Assembly (NCBI GenBank): GCA_949825045.1
Contig: OX463836.1
Coordinates: 9,131,829 to 9,195,828 of the forward strand
DNA: 64,000 nt
Source of the DNA: Argyresthia goedartella
Lineage: Eukaryota > Arthropoda > Insecta > Lepidoptera > Argyresthiidae
Reading direction: 5' to 3'
The stretch's first letter is position 1; every line of letters starts with the position of its first letter. Both the position numbers and the translations under genes were made by a program. The notes beneath the pieces were generated by a model. That model saw nothing but the letters and a program-made list of their open reading frames with translations. It did not search any database and had not been told where the DNA came from. This document shows, one piece after another, positions 24,401-36,400 of this stretch.

Positions 24401-27400
24401 TTTAGAAATAGCAAAGAAAGTTGTTTAATTTTAGCACTCCCGTCCTGATTGATTTCAGCTTAGGAGGTGGTTGATAATTACCAAGCATTTCGCTGAAATT
24501 AACCGAGCAACTTGTTTAAGATTAGTAAAGCAACTCGTCTAATTTTAGCTACGTTCACTTGTGTGATTTTGGACAAGTACTTGATTGATAATTACCAAGC
24601 GCTTGGTTTCAATTAAGCGAGTAACTTGTTTAGGAATAGCAAAGAAATTCGTTTAATTTTAGCACTGCTGACATGATGGGTTTCAGCTAAGGAGTTGGTT
24701 GATAACTACCAAGCATTTAGTTGAAATTAACCGCGCAACTTGTTTAAGATTAGTAAAGCAACTCGTCTAATTTTAGCTACTTTCACTTGTTTAATTTTGG
24801 TCAAGTATTTGGTTGATAATTACCAAGTGCTTAGTTTCAATTAAGCGAGTAACTTGTTTAAGAATAGCCAAGAAAGTCGTTTAATTTTAGCACTGCCGAC
24901 CTGATTGATTTTAGCTAAGGAGTTGGTTGATAACTACCAAGCATTTCGCTGGAATTAACCGGGCAACTTGTTTAAGATTAGTAAAGCAACTCGTCTAATT
25001 TTAGCTACGTTCACTAGTTTGATTTTGGACAAGTACTTGATTGATAATTACCAAGCGCTTGGTTTCAATTAAGCGAGTAACTTGTTTAGGAATAGCAAAG
25101 AAATTCGTTTAATTTTAGCACTGCCGACCTGACGGATTTCAGCTAAGGAGTTGGTTGATAACTACCAAGCATTTCGTTGAAATTAACAGTTCAACTTGTT
25201 TAAGATTAGTAAAGTAACTCGTCTAATTTTAGCTACGTTCACTTGTTTGATATATGACAAGTACTTGATTGACAATTACCAAGCGCTTGGTTTCAATTAA
25301 GCGAGTAACTTGTTTAGGAATAGCAAAGAAAGTCGTTTAATTTTAGCACTGCCGTCCTGATTGATTTCAGCTAAGGAGTTGGATAATAACTTCCAAGCAT
25401 TTCGCTGAAATTAATTTCAACCGAGCAACTTGTTTAAGATTAGTAAAGCAACTCGTCTAATTTTAGCTACGTTCACTTATTTCATTTTGGTCAAGTATTT
25501 GGTTGATAATTACCAAGTGCTTGGTTTAAATTAAGCAAGTAACTTGTTTAAGAATATACAAGAAAGTCGTTTAATTTTAGCGCTGCTGACCTGATTGATT
25601 TTAGCTAAGGAGTTGGTTGATAACTACCAAGCATTTCGCTGAAATTAACCGAGCAACTTATTTGAGATTAGTAAAACAACTCGGTTAATTTTTAGCTACG
25701 TTCACTTGTTTGATTTTGGACAATTACTTGATTGATAATTACCAAGCGCTTGGTTTCAATTAAGCGAGTAACTTGGTTAGGAACAGCAAAGAAATTCGTT
25801 TAATTTTAGCACTGCCAACATGATTGATTTTAGCTAAGTAGTTGGTTGATTACTACCATGCGTGTTGTTATTTTAACAAGTAAATTGTCAGAAAATAATC
25901 AATTTAATTTTTTGTTATTAACCATGTTTAAAAGGGTTAGTAGTAACCAAGTAATAAGTTTAGAAATTAATAAGCACTTAATTACTTTTAGTCGAGTGTA
26001 TTTAGCAATGAAAGCTTGGTAAATAAAAGCAAACCAAACTCATTAGATTTTAAACGAGTCTTCGTTAAAAACAACCATTTCGACGTTAGCAAAGCTAAAA
26101 TCGCACTTTGCTGGCCGCTCGTTTTCTCCGTGTATTAACCAGCAGCGGGGAATGGGATATAGAAGAGCGTCACGAGGCGCGCGCGCACATGCCGACCGCG
26201 GAGGCAACATTGATGGAAAATGTAACCGCGATAAAAACTAACCGGAACGCGAAGTTCGTGTGAGTTTGTGTTCGTGTGGTCACTATGTGCCGAGGGCCTT
26301 GCGTTTTCTGAGCGTAATAATCTAATACAAAATTCGCCGAATGCAGAGGCTCTTACGCACGCCAAAACTACTTGTTTTTGAAGACACTAAATGTCCACTG
26401 CTGTCTCCCCATGTAATGTTGCCACCACAATTCCGCCACGTCCGTCCACGCTGGCAGAATCTTAACTTATATTCAATATTTTGTAAATATTTCATGTATG
26501 AGCTCCGTGGTCTAATTACATGCTTCTAATGGTCTCACAGAGGAGATGCAGGTTTGAAACCTGACCACGTACCAATGAGATAATTAATTTATCTTAAGTC
26601 ACAGTCTTAAGTACATTATCGGACGTTCAGTGTTTCGGATATCACGTTACGCTGTAGGTCCTGGTTACTATCGCTACGTGGGAGTGGTTGTAAACCCCTC
26701 CATCAACCCGCACTGAGCCAGCGTGGTGGAGTATGGCTTAACCTTACTCGTATCCGGGTAAAGGCATGTGCCCCTCGGTGGGGACATTAATGGGCTACAT
26801 TTTTAATTTTTTATTCATGTATATTTGTGTAGGTAGATATAACTTTTGTTATAATCGCACAAATAATTAATGTGAATATGTAATCAAATTATCGAAATGT
26901 CCCGCCATCCCCGACTCGGTCTTACCCTAACCGGCGTCCGTCTTGTGGGACTGTGTTCGCCCATCTGTCTGGGTGCATGCGACATGCCAAAACTACTGAC
27001 CCGAATTTTAAGTTCTAGCTAGCTTATTAATAATTATAATACTAATAATTATAATAATACCTTGGACACGATTTACACACCTTGATCTAGCCCCAAACTA
27101 GGATTCCCTGTATCTTGGGTACTAGATAACGATACACTTACCTAAATAGATAAATATTTTACTTAGATAGATAAACAACCATGACTAGGGTACAAACATC
27201 CGTTCTCATCAAAAAAATATTTGCCCCCGCCGGGAACCCGGGTCCCTTGGCTTCGTAGGCAGAGTCACTTCCGACTCGACCATTCGGGTCGTCGGTATTG
27301 ATTTATGAATATCACAAACATTGTGTATGTTCTCAGGAGTTGGAGCCACTGAAGCGCATCTCTCCAGCTCTGTTCCGCGAGAGGAGTCGACAGAGGAACC

Positions 27401-30400
27401 GGTTCGCCGTCGAGTTCACACGACGCTCCGTCGAACAGGTACTACGTCCACTCGTACACATTCTGGAATAGGATTGAAGTAATTCAACTGACACAATATA
27501 CTGCTAAATAAATAGACTAAACAAGTGGGAAATAAAAGATATAGAAAAAGATGAGTTTTTTTAAATCAATTTCCCAGAATCGTTGTGTCTTTATAGCTAA
27601 TCGCCTAATCGCTTTATTTCCCTGATTTTATGTTGGCAACGAATATAATGATCCGGAGGCTTAGTAATAGGGTCCCGTTTGGCACCCTTCGGGTACGGAA
27701 TCCTAAAAAGTAACAATGCACTCGGGTTATCTGTTTTCATAATAATTCCATTTGTTTTTGGTTTTTATAATGATTCCAATTGTTCATACGATAAACCGCA
27801 AACGGTCGGGGGTGTGAGGATGAAAATAATGAAGAAAAAAAAACGTAAATTCCCTGCGTCGCTGGCGAGATCTTCAGCTCCCAGAGCCACTAGTAAATAA
27901 ATAACTGCAACATCGTCATTGGAATTTCCAGGCCCTAGAAGACGCGACGCTGGAGTTGCTGCGCAAGGAATGGAAGGACACGCTTCCGTGTGTGCGTGCG
28001 CCCGTCACGTGCGTGAGTGTGTCCTGCGCACACGCACCGCTGTACTTGGCGGGCAGGTGAGCTGTGAAACACACATGCATGTCACACCGTATCAACATTG
28101 TGAACACCGTTAGTTCATAAACTCACGAACTGTATCTCGCGAGATTGCTAACTATCGATAAATTGTAAAATGTGCCGTACTGCTTACAATATATCGTTAT
28201 AATTTTCGATTCTTCATAATCAACCGTTAAATTTTAAACTGGTTGAAACTTGAATTGCAAGCGAAGTACCGGGGCGAAGCGGTGGGTCAGGGTATAGGTG
28301 TAAGGATAAAAGGGGTGACTGAAGCGAATCCACCTTTGTCCTTCGTGTTAGGTTGTCGTGTAAGAACAAAAGTAACAAATATTAAACCCTGTCGATCTAT
28401 ATTTTTTTTGATAGTTTATAATCTCATGAGATAGTTACTAACGGTCTTTACAATCTTACAGTATCTCACCGTAAGATTGTAAAATAGTACAAATAAAACC
28501 TATTAACAAACATACTAGGATACCCTGTGTCGTGGGAACCACAAAAAGCGACGACACACACATTTTTTTGTCATCCCCAGTCGAGATTGGAACCCAGGGC
28601 CTCTCGCCTGGGCGGCAGAGCCTCGAACCGCAATGCCACAGAAGTGGTTAAAGGCAAAGGCATCGGGATAGCAGACATCAATCCGGATCGCAATCAATCA
28701 ATCAAAATATTCTTTATTCTGCTGGATAATTAGGTATCTCTTATAGCACGTCATTAATTTAATGCTAGGTGTACGTTTCAAAAGCAGATAGAATTAAATT
28801 GACATTTTGAGACAATTATTTGACACTAACTGCGTCATTTAAAGCGATTTTGAACGGATTTTTTAAGGATTTGAATGGATTAAATCGCTATTTTGACGAA
28901 GTCATTTCAAATTGCAATCACGTTCCGAATCGTAATACCTTTCAGTGTTACAGAATCGCTACTGCATGCCGGAGACGACCTGCCCACACTAGTTGCCTTC
29001 GCCAACTTATCACTCGCTACGACGCGATAGACCAGGAGCTCTATTTTTGAATCACTCTCCTCGAAAGCGTGCACTCGCCAAGCGACACGAATGGTAGATA
29101 CTTGTTAAGTCGAATGATATGAACCAATCGTTGCACTTGGCGAGCGCTCGCCACGACGCGAGTGATTCAAAAATAGGGCTCCAGGAGCTCTATTTTTGAA
29201 TCACCAAGAGCCAAAAGTTACAATTTACTAAGCTTCCCCGTTTTTAAAGAGTCGCTAAGAATTTAACTTTGATCTATACTCGGCGCCACGACTAAAGAGC
29301 TTTGTCCTTGAATGCGCAGTAGTCACTTTTCACAAGTGTTTGGCGCGGGGAAGTGAGGAGCGACGGGGGCGGTAGTCAGCGCCGGCACCTGATTCGTTGA
29401 TCAGTCGCTTCCCGATGCCCGCACCGAAAGCACGTCTCGAAGCTTCTTGAGTACAGTCGCATACAATATTACCCAACGTTATCTTTCGCCCCGGTCGAAA
29501 ATGCCGAAAAATAAAGTACTGACTAGGCAAGCTAGAAAAATGGTTTACGATGTGAACTGTTATATCAAAAAAGAGTCTGATGAAATACTGATGAAGAAGT
29601 CTGATGAAAAACTTAATTGTGGTTTAATTGTTACAAATTATTAGTCAGCGGGAAGAAAAGAGTGTGCAGGACTATTACTACAAGTATCTATATTCACTAG
29701 GCCCTAGTGACTAGGGGCATTCTATGCTAGGGGGTTATTTATATATAGGTTTCAACCTTGACGTTAACAAATGTTGTCAATAGAGAGTACCTATAGTTTA
29801 TTTGACACAAAGTCCATTATTTACATCGGCTAATATCCCAATCAACAAAATATCAAACAGAGAAAAAATAGAAGTGAAGAAAGTCCTGAACACTCATTCC
29901 TTCACACTAACCCTAAAAACGCACTTCGGAATTATGCCGCGACTGTACACATGCGCAGTAATCCCCGCCAGTTTCTCCGAGAGCTCTTTATTCGTGGCGC
30001 CGAGTGTACTAAGAAGTGTTTATTCAGAAATCATTTCTATAAAGTAATCAGAGCTAAATTCAATGGCTAAAGATGCAATGGATAAAATGATGTTGTTTCC
30101 TTTAGAAGTCTTAGAGGCGCTCATATTAAAACAAAATACTGTTTTAAAACTGTTGGCTTGATAAAATAATCATATAATCAAAGGTGAAGGATGTTAAAAA
30201 ACTATTATGTCAAAAATTTATAAATATCAATAAATACGGGGCGGGCAAAGAGATAGGGATTGTGTTCCAATTTAAATTAAATACTGTTAAATTGCCTGGC
30301 AGTTTGTAGGCAGATAGAGTCTGGCAAACGAAAGCGTGACCTGGAGTTTTCTTAAAAGTTTCAATATGGCAACAATATTATGCTGTCAAAGGCACGTCAA

Positions 30401-33400
30401 ACGACAAAGTGATAGATAGTCACACTCCGTTCCGTTATTCTAAACCGCTGTCTCTCTTTCTAGCTGTAACGCTTCCGTACAGCAGAAAGAGAGGCAAAGA
30501 TTTGGAATAACTGAACGGAGTGTAGTGATCTATGTTAGTGATACCACATAGAGGTTTTATGAATTCTACCACGTTTTTTCAGGTCACGCTTTCGTTTGCC
30601 AGACTCTACACAATTATATATTTAAGTTACTTGAATTACTGACGTTATTATAAATGATAATTTATCGATTGGTTTAGCTAATAAAATAAGGCAACAAATA
30701 TTATTATCGCCAAAATATTTTTTTCCTATCCAAAATAGGTAAATGCTACCCCAAATGGGGTAGCATTTACCTACCATGTTTTTCATATAGATAAATCAAT
30801 ATTTTTTCATTTTCTACGAGACCCTAATACTATTATGGTATCTGTGCTATTACAAAGCCTCCTCTACCGGTCCATCTGTCCGTCGGTTTGTTTGTCCGTC
30901 GTCGAGCTGTATCTCAGGAGGCGTAATAGCTAGATAGTTGAAAATTTCACAGAATCTGTAGTTCTGTTGCCGCTACACGAGACGTTATTAATTGACCGGG
31001 CTCCCCATACCAGAGACGTGTTTTAATATGCCTTGATGTCTATATTATAGGGATGGGCCGAAATTGCTTGAACAGAACTTCGGCATTCGGCCGAAATTCG
31101 GTTTAAATGCCGAACATTCGGTGCAAAAAAAAGTAAAATACTCACTTGCATTTTGACTGAAATCAATAGAATAGAAATCATACTTATCATAATAATCGTA
31201 AAATATAATTAGGCCTTTATTCATTGTCATTTATTTTGACATTTAATTAGTTATACATTTTTGCCTAAACTAAACAAAATAAACTTGCTATTTTTAAGTG
31301 CCTAACTACTGCGTAATTTAAATGCGTAACTATAAATAAACAAAAACACTTCTAGTTCGGCGGGGTGCATCTATTAATTTCGACAATTTATGTAAGTGCG
31401 TAATCAAATCGCTCTCGAGAAATCGTGGCGAAATGAACTTCGAATTTTTTATTTTAACCGAATGTTCGGCCGAAGTTGGTATTCGGTTAAAACCACATTC
31501 GGCCCATCTCTACTATATTAGTCAAATATCATCGCAATTTCGCGGCACCCTTCATTGTAGTCGGTGGCGGAATTGGTTTGACTCTGATCCGCAAATGTAA
31601 GGACTGGTATCAAATCTGAGTTCAGACATTTTTTTTATTTTTCAACTAACTTCAAAAAGGAGAGGTTCTCGATTCGACTGAATATATGTTTTAATGTTTG
31701 TTACGTGATTATTCCGTCAATCATGAATCGATTTTGATGATTCTTGTTTTGATTGATAGGTCATACTTCAGAGATGGTCCCATATACATTTTATCAAAAT
31801 AGATTTAGCGCTTTTTGAACAAATCAACAAAAACAAAAAATATATACACAGTTACGTTTTGGTTTGTGGTTCCGTGCAGCAAAAGTTTGATGAGGGTTTT
31901 TCATGAACATAGACTTCATTCGCATCCGACCGGGGAGGATTGAACTTGAAGTCGGTTTTTTTAAGTGTTTAACTTTTTGATTGTTTACTCCTTAAGTTCG
32001 CTTCCACGATGTTACGGAACCCTTCGTGTGCGACCGACCCCCACTTGACCATTTTTTTCCACAGGTATATAAAACTAAGCCGCTCGCTGCCACAAACGCC
32101 GTGGGTGTTAGACGGCAAGCGAATGATGGAGTCTTCCGTGCAAGAGATTATATTCGGACCAATCGCTAAGCTTTACGAGTGAGTACTGAACCTGATTCTC
32201 AAGGCGGCGACACTGAGGCCGACTTGCACCAGAGTTTTGACAGCCGCTGAATCAAGTTTCCTTAATCAACACGGCTATAACTGAAAAGAAAAGCAGCCCT
32301 CCAACCAGATTGTTCCAGATAGTCGCTGTAGACTTAACTGGTCAGGAACATCATAATCATCATTAACACATGCATGAGCCATGAGAGCTTACCAACGAAG
32401 CTCTCAATAGCCAACAATAGTCGTTGGTGCATCATAATCATCAGATACAGAGCATAATCATCAGACACAGAGCATAATCATCAGATACAGATCATAATCA
32501 TCAGATGCAGAGCATAATCATCAGATGCAGAGCATAATTATCAGATACAGAGCATAATCATCAGACACAGAGCATAATCATCAGACACAGAGCATAATCA
32601 TCAGATACAGATCATAATCATCAGATACAGAGCATAATCATCATATACAGAGCATAATCATTAGATACAGAGCATAATCATCAGATACAGAGCATAATCA
32701 TGAGATACAGAGCATAATCATCAGATACAGAGCATATTATTTTCATGCGTAAAGATATTACAGTACTCCAAAACTGATTATGCGCATAGAAATCTTCGCC
32801 AGTTGTCGTATTCCCGAAAACACCCGAATCATATGTAATAATATTTATTATTACGTATGTTTTACTGACAAATACCAACCAGGCAAATTCAAAGGAAATT
32901 ATTCCTTTGAATTTCCCTCATTTTAGCCTTATATTCTACATTGCGACTGTCAAAATTAGTTCCACGTAGAGGGCGCTGCAATATTGTAGATAATAAATAC
33001 AGAGTAAGTAAGCAAAGAGTTTCGTTCATCTGAGGTTACTTACAAATAAATCACAAAGTTAAAACTAGATTTACGGTATTTGATAAGGAAGCCCAATAAA
33101 TCTAGAAAATTGTCTCAAGCTGAACCTATTTCAACAAAAACGTTTGACAATATCAGAATTGTATAATTCCAGCAGTAGTATTTTATAAACTCAATATTGT
33201 GTTGCAAGGAAAGCCTTTCACTATGACGTCATATGCTATTATTTCCTAGAACTCGTGTACAAAATTACCGTTATGACAGTTCCTAAAAAGCATCTATTTT
33301 GACTAGTCGTCAAATACCGCATTATGTAGAGTTTAGTTTTTCAGAGAAATGATTTATCAATATCCAGAGAACCTGAGATGAACAGAGGCTTCTGGTACGG

Positions 33401-36400
33401 AAGTCTCAAAATGGGTATTCGCAAAGTCAGTATTTTAGTCGTACAAACGTGCAGTGCTCTCTGCCAAAAAGTTTGGCGTAATGTTCCACATGAATGTTGA
33501 AATAATTTTGCCTATGTGTACGTCTCGCAGGCTCTCGGCAGAGGACATGGAACACCGACTCAAGTTCGTCTCGGCGGGGCGGGAAGACGTCGACGTGAGG
33601 TGTCTCGGCGACGGACGTCCGTTCGCAGTCGAGGTACCACACCACCGAGCCCGGGTTTGATCCCGGTGCAAGCAAGCAAGCACACTCTCACAACATAGTG
33701 GCGTTTGCCCCCGCTTGGTGGCGCTGGCGTAGTTGGGGGCAAAGAGTTTCATTCATTTGAGGTTAGGTTCAAGAAAACGTCACGTGTTTTTTAAATAAAC
33801 TTGAAAAAAAAAACAATTAAGTTAATTGAAAATTAACCTCAAATGAGGTGAGCGCACCATATATAAAAAAGAGAAAAAGATAGAATTTGACACATTTTGA
33901 CAGATAGACATTCTCCAACTACGCCAGCGACATCTGTAATGAGCTTTTGTGATTAGGTGCCATTCATAATTCATAATTTATTTTTTACACACAAATAATA
34001 TAAAGAAAACAAGAGTTACATGATAACAGTATACAAAGGCGAGCTTATCTCTAATAAGAGGTCTCTTCCAGCACAACCAGGTTACGATGGGAAATTTGGT
34101 TGCTGAGCAGGGGCAGACATATGTAAACAACAATATAACGAAATAAACGAGTGCATACTCATGAATATAGATCCTAAACATAAATAATAGTAGTGTATGT
34201 GACTGATACATAATACCTAATTAAGAACAGTTACATACACTAGTTTATCTACACACATATCATAGGCTCTCTTTGATGTGTTCAGGAACCGCATGTTCGA
34301 CCGGCATGGTGGCATTGATCAATGCTCTGCACTTGTTTAGCTCGTTCAGTAGTACCAACTTCACAGACAAACTAGGGGCGGCGTTCGAAATTTGAATGTC
34401 ATAATTTGTCGGAAATTGATACATTATGGTCGTAATGTATCATATGTATAATGTAAAGGCTAGATCTATGTGTGTAAATAATGTCCAAGGAATACCTTAG
34501 TCCGCGTATTACCAGCCTTACTGCAATGGGGAGCAAAGCTCCAAGGTATTATTAATATTATTATAGTTGTGTTAGTCGAGAAGTACATATTATTATCACG
34601 TTTACGTGTAAATTACTGGAGAAGATGGGTAGGGAAATGCCCAATAGCCGCGAGCGCGATTTAATTGTGAATTTAGTTGAATCTTTTGAAAAGGAGAAAG
34701 AAGACTCGAAGGGTTTGTTTAGCAGAGTAAGCAATTTACTCAAGAATGTATTGGACTCTGAATGAAACGTGATAGTTTTCAAAGAATCTCTAATGGACAT
34801 GCTAAGATACCTGAAATTTAAAGAAAAAGTTATAGAGCGTGCTAGCCGCCACAGGGGTGCTCAGAACTAAGTCTCAGATATAAGAAAATTCTGAGGTTGT
34901 AAAATAAAAACCCCGACAAAGAAACAGCGAGGAGATAAAATACAACTGGATTACTTTAGTATAACAGCTTTGAAAAAATATTTAGTGAATTCAATACATA
35001 CAGTGCAGAAAGAAATTCCTCATCATCATCATCATCATCATCAATCAGCCCACACCTACCCACTGCTGGGTATAGGCCTCTTCTCTACTACGCCATCCAC
35101 TCGGGTCCCGTGCCTCTCGCATCCACTGCTTACCGGCTATGGAGCTAATGTACTTAACATGGAACGCTCCATGGGCCTCGGTGCTAACCTAACCTAACTT
35201 AACATGGAACGCTCCATGGGCCTCGGTGCTAACCTAACCTAACTTAACATGGAACGCTCCATGGGCCTCGGTGCTAACCTAACCTAACTTAACATGGAAC
35301 GCTCCATGGGCCTCGGTGCTAACCTAACCTAACTTAATATGGAACGCTCCATGGGCTCGGTGCTAACCTAACCTAACTTAACATGGAACGATCCATGGGC
35401 CTCGGTGCTAACCTAACCTTACTCAACATGGAACGCACCATGGGCCTCGGTGCTAACCTAACCTAACTCGGCGAGGACTCCGTATACTGCGGGTCCGGGG
35501 CGCCCCCGGGGGTCTGCCTGAATGATATCCCGAAAGCAGCAAATGAGATTCTCCTGAAGACACGGTCTGAGATAGAGAAGTCTGGCAATCTCAAAAGGGA
35601 AATAAAAGAGGCGGTGTGCGCGGGACTACAATCGCTATATGAAATGATACTGTCATTGGCGGATTCTCGCGCACACCACATTACAAAGTACTTTCGAGAG
35701 AGAGCGGCGAAAATGCGCACTCGGGTGGTGGAGTACGCCGCGCGGGCTGCGAGTCTGCAGAAGCTGCGAGAAACGCAGGGGCGCGAACTCGCTGCGCTAG
35801 CGTGCGTGCAGGGAGAGGTGCTAAGGGAGGTAAAGGCGACGAGGCTATTGGTGGTGCACGATGTGCTGGAGGAGTTGAAGCACACGCGGGAGGATGCGGA
35901 GAGGAAGTCGCGGATGCCTAACGCATGCGACGCGTCGGCTCTCGCACAATTGGCTTCGCGTATGGAAACCGTCAGCGCCCAACTGAATGTATCCACGGAT
36001 GCTGCAGCTCTCGGCGCTCTCGGCTCGCCTTGAGCAGATGGGCCGGAAGCTGGACGACGTATGTGCCCGAGTGGTCGCTCCTGAAGACGCGCCGACTATT
36101 GCTGGCCTGGCCTCGACTATGGAGGAGCTCAAAGCCGCCGTACAATCACCAAGTGAAAAGAAACACTTCATTAAAGAGGTCTGTACAGCGGTCGCGAGCA
36201 TAGTAACTCCCACATACGCCGAGATGGCGGCAAAGACGGCAATCCACCGGGAGGTTCCAACCGAGCCAAGACCTAGCTACTCTCTCATCATATCTTCGAA
36301 AAATGGACAGGACACAAGCGAGGAGGTGATGAAGAGGGTAAGTGGCGCGGTGGACGCCCGGCGAGGAGGAGTCTGCGTGGACCGGGCCAGAAAAGCCAAG

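Larger units (their letters stand above)
5645..26134. mobile_element. Candidate giant Foldback-like element bounded by a 17-bp perfect inverted repeat
   Basis: TACACGGAGAAAACGAG at 5645-5661 is the exact reverse complement of 26118-26134; the outer TA at both ends could be a TA target duplication. A second inverted match, TGGTTGTTTTTA, lies at 5684-5695 and, reversed, at 26066-26077. Tandem arrays fill both inner flanks, and a unique loop of about 9.9 kb contains the SAMD3-like gene. Long array-built inverted termini are the hallmark of Foldback elements. Whether both ends belong to one insertion is inference; the inverted repeats are seen. Confidence 0.45.

Noticed and set aside
18041..25870. 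Regularly spaced repeats that might suggest a CRISPR array or origin
   Set aside because: Units are contiguous 228-bp satellite repeats with no spacers, in an insect intron.
26540..26575. tRNA gene suggested by CAGGTTTGAAACCTG
   Set aside because: It is part of a dispersed SINE body shared across Lepidoptera; no anticodon stem can be drawn.
33427..33752. Overlapping ORFs on both strands around 33430-33750
   Set aside because: All arise from the GC-rich Pus10 exon 33531-33633 and an adjacent tRNA-like repeat.
35463..36213. Minus-strand ORFs of 122-177 codons opposite ORF1 of the R1-clade element
   Set aside because: The plus strand carries recognisable zinc knuckles and coiled-coil sequence; the antisense frames show only low-complexity Ser/Arg.
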